DNA of 10,242 nt from Candidatus Omnitrophota bacterium (GTDB lineage Bacteria; Omnitrophota; Gorgyraeia; Gygaellales; Profunditerraquicolaceae), in assembly GCA_018814745.1 (NCBI GenBank), contig JAHIZC010000159.1, forward strand, positions 1 through 10,242, read 5' to 3'. The notes beneath the pieces are model-generated. The model was not told the DNA's origin. It ran no database searches and worked only from the letters and a program-made list of their open reading frames with translations. The position numbers were made by a program, and so were the translations under genes. This document shows positions 1-6,929 of the stretch, piece after piece; position 1 is the first letter of the stretch, and each line of letters begins with the position of its first letter.

Positions 1-84
1 ATTATGCGCTAAGATTATAGCATTACGCTTCTTCTTTAATTTATTGATCTTCTCTTCTAACTCTTTAAATTGTCTTCTGATCAT
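1..84 (-). CDS. nadA: NadA quinolinate synthase, N-terminal fragment (cut by window edge)
   Basis: The first 28 codons of a gene start at the ATG at 84-82 and run off the left edge. The product begins with a basic, helical segment rich in Lys and Glu and reaches the motif AIILAHN at residues 22-28. Quinolinate synthases (NadA) typically have a short charged N-terminal helix followed by the strand ILAHNYQ, whose His binds substrate, so the match is good although the piece is short. NadA condenses iminoaspartate with dihydroxyacetone phosphate to make quinolinate for NAD synthesis and carries a 4Fe-4S cluster; the cluster cysteines would lie outside this window. The start is one base after the mnmA stop (TAA-A-ATG), so the two genes are probably co-transcribed and translationally coupled. 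The identification rests on one motif plus the start context. Confidence 0.8.
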   Translation of the reverse strand, partial: MIRRQFKELEEKINKLKKKRNAIILAHN

Positions 85-85
85 T

Positions 86-1189
86 TTAGTCTAAAACTCT
101 ATCGATAATCCCTCCGCCGATTACTGAATCCCGATCATAGAATACTGCGGATTGACCGGGAGTTATCGCGAACTGTGGCTCTTTGTATTTAACCTTTAGC
201 TTTGAATTTTGCAGGGAAACCTCTGCTGCTTCTTCTTTGTGATTATACCTTATCCTTACCTTAAGGGCAATCTTCTTTTTTATCGGATTAAGAATAAAAT
301 TTGGCTGCTTTACCAGAAATTCCCTGCTCAAGGCTCCTTCCCTGGGACCGACGATTATCTGGTTCTTCTTAGAATCTATTCTCGATATATATAGCGGATA
401 ACCTTTGGCTATCCCTAGCCCCTCACGCTGGCCAATGGTATAAAAAGCTATTCCCTTATGCCTGCCTAATTTATTACCGCCCGCATCTACGATATCTCCC
501 GGCTTTATCTTTCCCTTGATCCGGGTTTTAATAAATTGGCGGTAATTCTCGTCTGCTAAAAAGCATATTTCCTGGCTTTCTGATCTATTCGCTGATGCAA
601 ATTTAAATTTATTTGCCAGCTTTACGATCTTACTCTTTGTATAAGTGCCGAGGGGGAAAAGTATACGCTCCAGCTGCTTCTGGCCTAGTCGATAAAGAAA
701 ATACGACTGATCTTTAAAAAGATCCTTCCCTTTTCGCAGCTGATACCCTGCTTCTGTCTTAACTATTCTTGCATAATGGCCGGTAGCAAGAAAATCAGCT
801 CCCAGCTCTTCTGCTTTCTTTAATAATGCATCAAATTTAAGATACTGGTTGCATCGTACGCAAGGATTAGGGGTCCTGCCTTTGCTATACTCCTGGCAAA
901 AATCTTTGATCACGCGTTGATTGAGGACCTTCTGCATATCCACTATATAATGCACGATTCCCAACTTATGCGCGATCCTGCGCGCATCCTCAATATTTTT
1001 AAGGGCTTGCAGCCTTGACTTTTTCCTCTGGAAATTACCTAAGATAAAATACATCGTAATCCCCACGACTTCGAAACCCTTCTGCTTTAATAAAGCAGCG
1101 GCCATCGAAGAATCTACTCCTCCGCTCATCGCCACTAACACTCGCTTACTTCCTTGCTTTTCCACTTGCTTTTCCACTTTATTCTTCAT
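86..1189 (-). CDS. mnmA: MnmA tRNA 2-thiouridylase
   Basis: tRNA-specific 2-thiouridylase of 367 residues, the usual length for the family. It adenylates U34 of the Lys, Glu and Gln tRNAs and replaces the 2-oxygen with sulfur relayed from a cysteine desulfurase; it is cytoplasmic. The ATP PP-loop SGGVDSS is at residues 22-28, the tRNA/ATP region ATGHYARI around 135-142, KDQSYFLY at 159-166, and the C-terminal TPGQSAVFY at 343-351. The catalytic nucleophile is Cys113 in NPCVRCN and the second catalytic cysteine is Cys209 in SQEICF. Cys110 forms a CxxC with Cys113, where E. coli has Asp; this variant is seen in other bacterial lineages. The start at 1189 gives a lysine-rich leader of about 15 residues, and a downstream GTG start cannot be excluded. 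A sigma70-like promoter ends only a few bases upstream, and nadA follows after one base. Confidence 0.96.
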   Translation of the reverse strand: MKNKVEKQVEKQGSKRVLVAMSGGVDSSMAAALLKQKGFEVVGITMYFILGNFQRKKSRLQALKNIEDARRIAHKLGIVHYIVDMQKVLNQRVIKDFCQEYSKGRTPNPCVRCNQYLKFDALLKKAEELGADFLATGHYARIVKTEAGYQLRKGKDLFKDQSYFLYRLGQKQLERILFPLGTYTKSKIVKLANKFKFASANRSESQEICFLADENYRQFIKTRIKGKIKPGDIVDAGGNKLGRHKGIAFYTIGQREGLGIAKGYPLYISRIDSKKNQIIVGPREGALSREFLVKQPNFILNPIKKKIALKVRIRYNHKEEAAEVSLQNSKLKVKYKEPQFAITPGQSAVFYDRDSVIGGGIIDRVLD

Positions 1190-1197
1190 AATAAATT

Positions 1198-1225
1198 ATT
1201 ATATCACTACTTTCCTATCTTTCAA
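1198..1225 (-). promoter_or_regulatory. sigma70-type promoter of mnmA
   Basis: On the minus strand a -35 TTGAAA (1225-1220) is followed after 16 bases by a perfect -10 TATAAT (1203-1198). Transcription would begin near 1192-1190, only 1-4 bases before the mnmA ATG at 1189, and no Shine-Dalgarno sequence lies between. This predicts a leaderless or near-leaderless mRNA for mnmA-nadA. The boxes are seen directly; the activity is inferred. Confidence 0.7.
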
Positions 1226-1228
1226 AGC

Positions 1229-1372
1229 AGAAGCGTCTTTGGAGCCAAAGCTAAGGCGTCTTTGGAGCCAAAGCTAAGGCGTCTTCTAAGGTGTGAGGAA
1301 GGGTGCCCCCTCAGGGGGCACCCTTAGCTTCAGCTGCAAAGACGCTTCCCGATTGGGAGTAAAGACGCTTCT
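1229..1372. repeat. nested direct and inverted repeat block
   Basis: This element fills most of the 191-bp gap between the receptor gene and mnmA. Reading the plus strand: a 23-bp unit occurs twice in tandem (1233-1255 and 1256-1278) with a shortened third copy (1279-1290). Each full unit contains the small palindrome CTTTGGAGCCAAAG. A 12-bp perfect hairpin follows (1299-1325). AAGCTAAG (1248-1255 and 1271-1278) is matched by its inverse CTTAGCTT at 1323-1330. The outer arm AGAAGCGTCTTT (1229-1240) is matched by its exact inverse AAAGACGCTTCT (1361-1372), with another inverse copy at 1338-1348. The heptamer GCGTCTT thus occurs three times forward and twice inverted. The block is visibly more GC-rich than its flanks. 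It could be a structured intergenic repeat, a folded 3' UTR of the receptor mRNA, or a remnant of a small mobile element. No coding frame is evident. Confidence 0.85.
1299..1325 (-). terminator. strong GC-rich hairpin, possible terminator of the receptor gene
   Basis: A perfect 12-bp stem (AAGGGTGCCCCC pairing with GGGGGCACCCTT) with a 3-base loop sits about 55 bases after the receptor stop codon. It has no U-run on either strand: after the stem the minus strand reads CCTCACACC. It is therefore not a textbook intrinsic terminator, but it could stop or pause polymerase or protect the 3' end of the mRNA. The hairpin is certain and the terminator role is tentative. Confidence 0.4.
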
Positions 1373-1380
1373 AGTTTTAT

Positions 1381-3177
1381 TTACCAGGAGAGGCGGAGGC
1401 CGGCTTCGAGATATCTGCCTGGCTGGGGAATTCCTTCTATCTCCTGATATTCAACATTAAAGAGATTGGTGCCTTTTAGGAATATCTGAAAGTTTTTATT
1501 AAAATCATAGGCTAGGCGGGTGCTAACCAATAACCATCCGTCACGGCTTGGCTTTTTCTTATAAGTTAACCCTATGCTTTGAACCCCGAACGGTAAATCA
1601 AAGATAAGAACTGAATTTACGAGGTGTTTTATGTAGTTACTGCCGTACTTGTACAAATAAACATCGTCATCATTACATTTATTAATGTAGGTATAATTAG
1701 TATTTAATTTCAGGTAATCGTTGATATCGAATCTTAAATAATTTTCTATACCGTATACATCTGCTCCAGAGATATTCTCTGCTTGCCACTTAACCTGACT
1801 AGGAGAACGTTTTACCCAATCAATAAAGCCTTCCTCCTGGCGGAAGAAAAACACTACACCCAAAGAGAAAGCTTTTCTTTCATAGTCGTAGCCCGCTTGA
1901 TAATTTTTTGATTTCTCTGCAGATAATCCGGAGTTTCCTAAAGTCAAAGGATCATTGTAATAAAGTTCAGTAAAGGATGGGACGCGAATGCTTCTTGATA
2001 TGCCAAGGCTTAATCCCTTCCCTTCCCTGAACTTAAATCTACAATTAACCGAGCCGGTCTCTACCTCTTTAAAACCATCAAAGTCATCAGTACGGAGGGA
2101 TAAATCAAATGATAATCTATCGTTTAGATCAAAAGCATCGTCGGCAAATATGCTCCGGTGGTTTCTGGTGTGATCTCCTAAATTCGTCGACTTAATCCGC
2201 TCCTCTCCATATTCAAGGCCCAGGCCGATTTTACCAAGGCTAGAAGTATATTTTTGTATATATATATTAGGGGTATAAATATCTGTTTGATGATGGTTAA
2301 GGTAAGTGCTGCGCTTGAGTGTCTTATCTAAAGCAAACTTATCAAAATGGCGACGCCATAAAAAATTAGGTTTAATCAGAAATCCGCCCTTTTCTAAAGT
2401 CATCCCCGAATTTAGGAGAAAAGTTTTGGTCCATTCTTTAGAAAGATAGCCGCACCCCGGAGTATAGAAATCGTAAGCACCAAATTCTTTCTCCTGATAG
2501 CCAAAGCTGAATTTAAATTCTCCGTCGGGGATCTCAAGGAATGAATTCAGGCTGGTGGTGAATTTTTCAGAATCCGTATCCTCGTAAAATCCATCGGATT
2601 CCTGATTCTCCACTGAAAACCTTAACCCTAAATCACCGATTATCTCACTGATGCTCAGCAAAGCGTAATTTGTCTTAAACTCTCCATAACTTATCTCTAA
2701 AATCCCCTCTTCTCTTTTAGGCTTTTTCAAAGTAATATTTATTGCTCCGCCGATTGCATCCGGGCCAAATCGAGCAGAACTTATCCCGGGCGTAATCTCT
2801 ATTTGCTCAATGTCTGCCAGTGTCACCGGAAGATCAGAATTATGATGCCCGGTCTGCGGGTCATTAATCCGCGCTCCGTCCAAAAGCATCAGCACACCCT
2901 GGAAGGTCGAACCACGTAAAGAAAAATCAGTTTGGATAGCGCCTTGGGGCGAACGGCTCTGTAAATCTAAGGCCAAGAAGCTTAATTGCTCGATTGGTGA
3001 ATTAAAAGCCAGGCTCTCCGCAGCATCCCGGGTTATTGAGTAAGAATCCAGAAGATGGACTTTGCTCTTGGTAATGATAATCGGCCCGAGGCCTAAGGAA
3101 GAGGTTTCCTCACCGAGGCAAGGATTGAAAATAACAAAAAATATGATAACTGAAAATAAAACGCACCTACTTGACAT
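1381..3177 (-). CDS. TonB-dependent outer-membrane receptor
   Basis: Outer-membrane 22-strand barrel receptor taking up a scarce substrate (vitamin B12, metal chelate or similar) with energy from TonB/ExbBD. From the ATG at 3177 it has 598 residues, close to BtuB-class receptors. Residues 1-22 are a signal peptide with a hydrophobic core (VLFSVIIFFVIF) and a short mature-end region. GPIIITKS near residue 31 is a plausible TonB-box area. The plug domain (about 45-155) shows the plug-typical motifs FSLRG, LLDGARINDPQTG and IEQIEITPGISSARFG followed by AIGGAINI. The C-terminus ends with NLFNVEYQEIEGIPQPGRY and a last aromatic Trp, the usual barrel end signature. An upstream in-frame TTG at 3219 is rejected as start because it would overlap the promoter and place 14 residues before the signal peptide. 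The substrate cannot be assigned, and no B12 riboswitch is visible upstream. Confidence 0.93.
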   Translation of the reverse strand: MSSRCVLFSVIIFFVIFNPCLGEETSSLGLGPIIITKSKVHLLDSYSITRDAAESLAFNSPIEQLSFLALDLQSRSPQGAIQTDFSLRGSTFQGVLMLLDGARINDPQTGHHNSDLPVTLADIEQIEITPGISSARFGPDAIGGAINITLKKPKREEGILEISYGEFKTNYALLSISEIIGDLGLRFSVENQESDGFYEDTDSEKFTTSLNSFLEIPDGEFKFSFGYQEKEFGAYDFYTPGCGYLSKEWTKTFLLNSGMTLEKGGFLIKPNFLWRRHFDKFALDKTLKRSTYLNHHQTDIYTPNIYIQKYTSSLGKIGLGLEYGEERIKSTNLGDHTRNHRSIFADDAFDLNDRLSFDLSLRTDDFDGFKEVETGSVNCRFKFREGKGLSLGISRSIRVPSFTELYYNDPLTLGNSGLSAEKSKNYQAGYDYERKAFSLGVVFFFRQEEGFIDWVKRSPSQVKWQAENISGADVYGIENYLRFDINDYLKLNTNYTYINKCNDDDVYLYKYGSNYIKHLVNSVLIFDLPFGVQSIGLTYKKKPSRDGWLLVSTRLAYDFNKNFQIFLKGTNLFNVEYQEIEGIPQPGRYLEAGLRLSW

Positions 3178-3187
3178 CTTTAAAGAT

Positions 3188-3215
3188 ATTCTAGTAGCTG
3201 CGCTGGAATTGTCAA
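3188..3215 (-). promoter_or_regulatory. sigma70-type promoter of the TonB-dependent receptor gene
   Basis: Minus-strand -35 TTGACA (3215-3210), a 16-base spacer, and -10 TAGAAT (3193-3188). Predicted transcription starts near 3182-3180, 3-5 bases before the ATG at 3177, so the message would lack room for a Shine-Dalgarno site. The promoter sits in the 62-bp gap after birA and makes the receptor independently transcribed. The -35 context TTGACAAT is the same as at the rrf2 promoter (8350-8343). Confidence 0.72.
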
Positions 3216-3239
3216 CCAAAAAATTGCTTGAGGTTGACG

Positions 3240-4196
3240 TTACCTGCAGTGAATTACATCGCCGGCCATAATCTTCTGGATCACCCCGGAATCATTCCTG
3301 ATCAAGAGCCCGCCGTCAGTATCGATATCCTGCGCTACTCCCTCAATAATTTTTTTATGGCACTGGACTTTTATCCTTTTACCCAAAGTAATGCTCTGCT
3401 TACGCCATTTTTCAATAAAAAAATCAGCTCCTTTTTTCTGAAAGAGCAGATAATTGCTCTCGATCCTACGTAATATTTCCTGTAATAGGTGGACTCGATT
3501 GATAACTTCTCCCTTTTTTTCTTTTAGAGAAGTGGCCTGAGGAACTAATGACTTCTTATCGTTGTTAATATTTAAGCCAACTCCTACAGCCATAAATTTA
3601 ATCTCATCTGTAGAAGCGGTCAATTCAGTTAATATGCCGCCTAACTTCTTATTATCGATCAAAATATCATTAGGCCATTTTATCTGAGTATCTAAGCCGC
3701 ATGCAGCCTTTATCGCTTCACATATACTTACCGCGCAGAGTAAAGTTAAAATAGAAGCTCTCTCGGGCAACATCTTTGGCCTTAAGATCAAGGATAAATA
3801 TATGCCTTTATACCTAGGGGAGGACCAATTTCTGCCTAATCTCCCCCAGCCCCTAGTCTGATATTCCGCTAAAACCAGAGTACCTTCGGGGGCTTTTTTC
3901 ATTCCCAGTTGCATCGCCATATCCATGGTGCTTGCCAGAGAATCAAAATAGTGAATCCTTTTGCCGATGAACTGCGTATTTAGATCTCTGGTGACTTCGA
4001 AAGTAAAGAGCCTGTCAGGCAGCCCGATCAGCCTATAGCCTAAATGCGGGACCGCTGCAATATCGTACCCATTATCCTTGAGCTCCTGGATATGTTTCCA
4101 CAAAGCCTGCCGGGTTATTCCCAGACGGTGGCTGATGTGGTCACCTGAAACATAACCTTGTTTTTTCTTTAAAAAATCAACGATTTTTTCTTGCAT
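3240..4196 (-). CDS. birA: BirA bifunctional biotin-protein ligase / biotin operon repressor
   Basis: 318-residue protein that activates biotin to biotinyl-AMP and attaches it to acceptor lysines such as that of acetyl-CoA carboxylase BCCP. The N-terminal winged HTH (residues 1-60, with GITRQALWKHIQELK at 26-40) indicates it also represses biotin genes, as in E. coli. The ligase core has STMDMAM (89-95), the biotin/AMP loop QTRGWGRLGRNW (113-124), KWPND (173-177) and catalytic-region Lys184 in KKLGG. A C-terminal SH3-like domain (about 270-318) ends in AGDVIHC. Relative to the canonical GRGRRGR loop, the first Arg is Trp117, while the Arg matching E. coli Arg118 is kept. The ATG is preceded by AGGGAA and lies 20 bases inside the end of the larE-like gene, so translation is coupled. 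No biotin-synthesis gene is in the window, so the regulatory target is unseen. Confidence 0.95.
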   Translation of the reverse strand: MQEKIVDFLKKKQGYVSGDHISHRLGITRQALWKHIQELKDNGYDIAAVPHLGYRLIGLPDRLFTFEVTRDLNTQFIGKRIHYFDSLASTMDMAMQLGMKKAPEGTLVLAEYQTRGWGRLGRNWSSPRYKGIYLSLILRPKMLPERASILTLLCAVSICEAIKAACGLDTQIKWPNDILIDNKKLGGILTELTASTDEIKFMAVGVGLNINNDKKSLVPQATSLKEKKGEVINRVHLLQEILRRIESNYLLFQKKGADFFIEKWRKQSITLGKRIKVQCHKKIIEGVAQDIDTDGGLLIRNDSGVIQKIMAGDVIHCR

Positions 4197-4986
4197 ATTT
4201 CCCTAGATTCATGCTTCCGGTTCGATAACCCTCTAAATCTACGGTTACACAATCGTAACCGAACTTTTTTAATCTATTAACCACTTGTTGACGCTTGTTT
4301 ATAAGAAGTGGTATATCCTTACTTAAAACCTCTATCCGGCAAAGTTCATTATAATGCCTGAGTCTTACTTGCCTAAAGCCGATTCTCTTCAAATAGTTTT
4401 CACAGCGATTAACCCTATTTAGCAGCTTACGGGAGATTTGCGTGCCATAGGGAATTCTCGATGCAAGGCATGCAAGAGAAGGTTTATCCCAGGTAACCAG
4501 GCCCAATTTCTTGCTTAACCTGCGGATATCCTCTTTTGCCAGACGCGCCTCAACCAAAGGAGAACGAATTTTTAATTCCTTCTTGGCAATATCTCCCGGT
4601 CGAAAATCAAACTCATCCGTTAGATTACTAGCATCTAATACATAATTCAGCTTGTATGCTCCTGCGATTTTCTTCAGCTTTTTGAAAAGTTCTTTCTTGC
4701 AATAATAGCAACGATTTATAGGATTAGAGATAAATCTTTTATCCTTTAACTCTGAAGTTTTGATTATTTTATGCCTCACGCCCAGACGCTTGGCGATATT
4801 TTTTGAAAACAATAACTCTTCCCCGGGGTAAGTAGAAGAATCGGCCGTAACCGCTAAAATCTCGCCTCTAGGTAAAACAAGAGAAGCAACTTTAAGTAGA
4901 AATGTACTATCTACACCTCCTGAAAACGCAACCAAACAGGAACCGTACCCTGAGATTATTTTTTTTAGTCCGGCTAATTGCTTCAT
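4177..4986 (-). CDS. larE: LarE-like ATP-dependent sacrificial sulfur transferase
   Basis: PP-loop ATP pyrophosphatase of 269 residues from the ATG at 4986. In lactate racemase maturation LarE adenylates a pyridinium carboxylate and donates sulfur from its own cysteine. The PP-loop SGGVDS is at residues 22-27, followed by AVTADSSTYPGEEL (45-58), the conserved NRCYYCKKELF (91-101; Cys93, Cys96) and SLACLASRIPYGTQI (170-184), whose Cys173 matches the sacrificial cysteine of Lactobacillus LarE. The end GYRTGSMN is typical. Cys93, Cys96 and Cys173 could instead bind an Fe-S cluster, as proposed for multi-cysteine LarE proteins. A longer frame back to 5160 is rejected because it runs in another frame through the ferredoxin gene. 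The start is 7 bases after that gene's stop, with only a weak ribosome site. No larA, larB or larC is in the window, and the sulfur-assimilation context suggests a different sulfur acceptor. The stop is TGA, inside the birA start. Confidence 0.88.
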   Translation of the reverse strand: MKQLAGLKKIISGYGSCLVAFSGGVDSTFLLKVASLVLPRGEILAVTADSSTYPGEELLFSKNIAKRLGVRHKIIKTSELKDKRFISNPINRCYYCKKELFKKLKKIAGAYKLNYVLDASNLTDEFDFRPGDIAKKELKIRSPLVEARLAKEDIRRLSKKLGLVTWDKPSLACLASRIPYGTQISRKLLNRVNRCENYLKRIGFRQVRLRHYNELCRIEVLSKDIPLLINKRQQVVNRLKKFGYDCVTVDLEGYRTGSMNLGKYARKNR

Positions 4987-4993
4987 ACTTAGA

Positions 4994-5401
4994 CTAGAAA
5001 TGCACTTCCATTGCGCGGGTAGGACAAATCTTGATGCAAAGTTCACAGGCAATGCATTTTTTATTATGGAAATGAACTTTGCGGGTCTTAAGATCAACCT
5101 CCAAGGCTGCGGTAGGGCAAATCGGAACACATACGCCACAATCAGTACACTTAGATTCATTGCGCCTGACGTCCTGGCTTAGGGGTTGAATCTTAACCCC
5201 GCATGATTCTAAAAACTTAATTCCTTTCTTGAAGTTCTCTTTTTCTCCGACTAACTCAAGAACCATCAACCCCTGCTCTTGCGGCGTAACCGAGGCTTTT
5301 AGTATATTAAAACTCAGGTTAAAATCTTTTACTAATTTATAAACTATCGGTTGATCTACCAAGCGGTGCGGAAAATGTAAAACTATTTTTTTAGAGGTCA
5401 T
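4994..5401 (-). CDS. NIL-domain 2[4Fe-4S] ferredoxin, homocysteine-synthesis partner
   Basis: 135-residue soluble protein with two parts. An N-terminal NIL (ACT-like) domain occupies about residues 3-78. The C-terminal part is a bacterial 2[4Fe-4S] ferredoxin with two complete CxxCxxCxxxCP motifs: Cys85, 88, 91, 95 and Cys116, 119, 122, 126. In Methanosarcina acetivorans (MA1822) and Desulfovibrio this architecture is the partner of the COG1900/DUF39 protein, and both are needed to make homocysteine from aspartate semialdehyde with sulfide. Here the two genes are adjacent (11 bases apart) in the same order. The ATG at 5401 is preceded by a clear GGGAG. Likely role: electron delivery or sulfur handling for the COG1900 enzyme; the exact chemistry is unresolved in the family. 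Confidence 0.9.
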   Translation of the reverse strand: MTSKKIVLHFPHRLVDQPIVYKLVKDFNLSFNILKASVTPQEQGLMVLELVGEKENFKKGIKFLESCGVKIQPLSQDVRRNESKCTDCGVCVPICPTAALEVDLKTRKVHFHNKKCIACELCIKICPTRAMEVHF

Positions 5402-5412
5402 CTTTCACTCCC

Positions 5413-6615
5413 TTAAATTATTGGCCTTTCTTTTAACGGCTTAAATTTATAGCCTGATTCCTCGTTGGGCAGGGAAGCCACCGGCTCAGTGAGAAGAAAC
5501 TCACCCTTTTGGATCCATGATTTAAGCTGCTCGGCAATTTCACGCGCCTTAGAATAGCTCGATAGATTGCCCGTGGGTACTTCTTTCTTTTGTAAAATTA
5601 TCTTACCGGATTTTAACTGAGTATAATTTACTTCACCTAAAGAGCGGCTCCTGCATTGGGGATAATCCTGGCTGTAATCTACGATCTGAGTATAGATCTC
5701 CTCGTCACGAATCGCCGTATATTTGATTATCTCTTCATCTAATACCGGTATGGGAACACCTATCCCCACACTCAAGCTGACCCCGTAACCAAGCATACTT
5801 GTTCCTATCAACCATTGTGGTTTCATATGTTTTAGGTCGCCGATTACTGCCAGTGTTCCTGCAGCTACCTTAGGTACGCCTTTATCAATTCTCGGCACTC
5901 CCGGATTATGCTGTGTGCCCTGCCAGGCGATAAATCCTATGCTTCCGCCTAAGAATATCTTTGTGCCAATGCCGATAGTCTTATAATATGGGTCATTTAA
6001 AAGTGGAGAGAGTTGCCCTGCCGAACAATAATTAGCATTCCCCAGATTCGGCTTCAAAGCCCCCATATAAGTATAGATCATCTTATCGGATAAATTCACC
6101 GCCACATTATAGTTCTGATAACAATTACGGATATTGAATAATACCGCTTCATTAAGGTCCTTGATATTGATCAATGTATTGAGCTTCTTAGAAGGATAAC
6201 AGTCCGTTCCGTAAGCAGTAGCCTCTAAACGTATGTCGCCTCCCCTGACTAACTCTTGAATGACGTGAGCCCCTCCGTACTTAAACTCACCCGGGTATAC
6301 TCTATTCCTTGGGTCATCATCCGGTATAGCGGTTGCACCCAGATAAACATCCACTGCCGCAAACCCGGCGTAAGCCGGAACATCGTTTAGTTTACAGACT
6401 CCGCCACCGAGCTTAATTTTAGGCTTTGAGTGGCCGATATTAAAATATGCCCCGGAAGAGCACATCGGCCCGAAGGTCCCGGTAGTGACTACGTCGACTT
6501 CTTGAGCAGCCTTTTTTACTCCTTTTTTTTCTACCAGTTCAATAATCTCTTCGGCAGTGGCTACTACAACCTCGCCTTTTTTAATCTTCTGATTTATCTC
6601 TTTGATTGTCTTCAT
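5413..6615 (-). CDS. COG1900/DUF39 homocysteine biosynthesis enzyme
   Basis: 400-residue member of the homocysteine biosynthesis family (COG1900, DUF39, HcyBio). In methanogens (MA1821) and some sulfate-reducing bacteria this enzyme makes homocysteine from aspartate semialdehyde and reduced sulfur, bypassing O-acyl-homoserine. The family core is clear: VVTTGTFGPMCSSGAYFN (42-59), IKLGGGVCKLNDVPAYAGFA (67-86), YGTDCYP (135-141) and a glycine-rich stretch IGIGTKIFLGGSIGFIAWQG around 215-234. Cys52 and Cys139 fit the two cysteines reported as essential in the methanogen enzyme; Cys74 is also present. There is no C-terminal CBS pair, which some archaeal members carry. The ATG at 6615 follows AGGTGAGGAG, 13 bases after the nfu stop. 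It is co-transcribed with its NIL/ferredoxin partner and cysK. The third methanogen component, COG2122, is not in the window. Confidence 0.93.
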   Translation of the reverse strand: MKTIKEINQKIKKGEVVVATAEEIIELVEKKGVKKAAQEVDVVTTGTFGPMCSSGAYFNIGHSKPKIKLGGGVCKLNDVPAYAGFAAVDVYLGATAIPDDDPRNRVYPGEFKYGGAHVIQELVRGGDIRLEATAYGTDCYPSKKLNTLINIKDLNEAVLFNIRNCYQNYNVAVNLSDKMIYTYMGALKPNLGNANYCSAGQLSPLLNDPYYKTIGIGTKIFLGGSIGFIAWQGTQHNPGVPRIDKGVPKVAAGTLAVIGDLKHMKPQWLIGTSMLGYGVSLSVGIGVPIPVLDEEIIKYTAIRDEEIYTQIVDYSQDYPQCRSRSLGEVNYTQLKSGKIILQKKEVPTGNLSSYSKAREIAEQLKSWIQKGEFLLTEPVASLPNEESGYKFKPLKERPII

Positions 6616-6628
6616 CGCTCCTCACCTT

Positions 6629-6850
6629 TTATACGGCAACCACTTCTTTTACCTCCGGAACTTCCTGTTTTAAAATCTTTTCAATCCCCATCTTCAAGGT
6701 CATCGAGCTCATCGGACATGCGCCGCAAGCGCCGGTTAACTTCAGCTTAACAACTCCGTCGCCTGTAACCTCAACCAATTCCACGTTCCCTCCGTCCGCC
6801 ATAAGCATCGGCCGGACTTTTTCTAAAGCTTTTTCTACTTTCTCTTTCAT
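6629..6850 (-). CDS. NFU-domain Fe-S cluster carrier (NifU C-terminal type)
   Basis: 73-residue stand-alone NFU domain, the part of NifU that carries and hands on [4Fe-4S] clusters. The hallmarks are [16 protein letters not shown] (13-28) and [13 protein letters not shown] (40-52) with cluster-ligating Cys42 and Cys45. It lacks the IscU-like scaffold and 2Fe-2S domains of full NifU, as is usual for small Nfu proteins. Its position between cysK and the COG1900-ferredoxin pair suggests it matures the 2[4Fe-4S] partner protein or another Fe-S client of this operon; this is inference. The ATG at 6850 has a GGGAG ribosome site, and a 23-bp repeat shared with the rubrerythrin leader lies immediately upstream of that site. 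Confidence 0.93.
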   Translation of the reverse strand: MKEKVEKALEKVRPMLMADGGNVELVEVTGDGVVKLKLTGACGACPMSSMTLKMGIEKILKQEVPEVKEVVAV

Positions 6851-6864
6851 AGTTTTCTCCCTTC

Positions 6865-6929
6865 AATGAGCGCATAACTTACGGAACCCCTACCTGCCGG
6901 TAGGCAGGCATAACTTATGTCCTTACTTA
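6865..6929. repeat. bipartite intergenic repeat, copy A (short form)
   Basis: The gap between cysK and nfu is bounded by two conserved blocks. The left block (6865-6887, core GCGCATAACTTACGGAAC) is identical over 23 bases to 10052-10074. The right block (6909-6929, core CATAACTTATGTCC) matches 10186-10206 at 20 of 21 bases. Both blocks carry the near-palindrome CATAACTTAYG in the same orientation. The interior here is 21 bp; in copy B it is 111 bp. In transcription order the right block contains the cysK stop codon, and the left block ends 14 bases before the nfu ATG, directly ahead of its ribosome site. Confidence 0.85.
6889..6908. repeat. interleaved double palindrome inside repeat copy A
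   Basis: CCTACCTGCCGGTAGGCAGG contains two mutually exclusive 6-bp hairpins. CCTACC (6889-6894) pairs with GGTAGG (6899-6904) around loop TGCC. CCTGCC (6893-6898) pairs with GGCAGG (6903-6908) around loop GGTA. It is almost the entire interior of the short repeat copy and is absent from the long copy. It may be a separate small repeat inserted there, or a folded element between cysK and nfu in the operon mRNA. Confidence 0.8.

Noticed and set aside
1229..1372. CRISPR array
   Set aside because: The 23-bp units are directly tandem without spacers, are only two and a half in number, and no cas gene is near.
1381..3219. TTG start at 3219 for the TonB-dependent receptor
   Set aside because: The extension contains the promoter boxes and would put 14 extra residues before a normal signal peptide; ATG at 3177 is better.
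3178..3239. Cobalamin riboswitch before the receptor gene
   Set aside because: The gap to birA is only 62 bases, too short for a B12 riboswitch, and contains just a promoter.
4177..5160. 327-residue version of the LarE-like protein starting at 5160
   Set aside because: The extra N-terminal residues overlap the NIL/ferredoxin gene in another frame and resemble no LarE; the family start fits the ATG at 4986.
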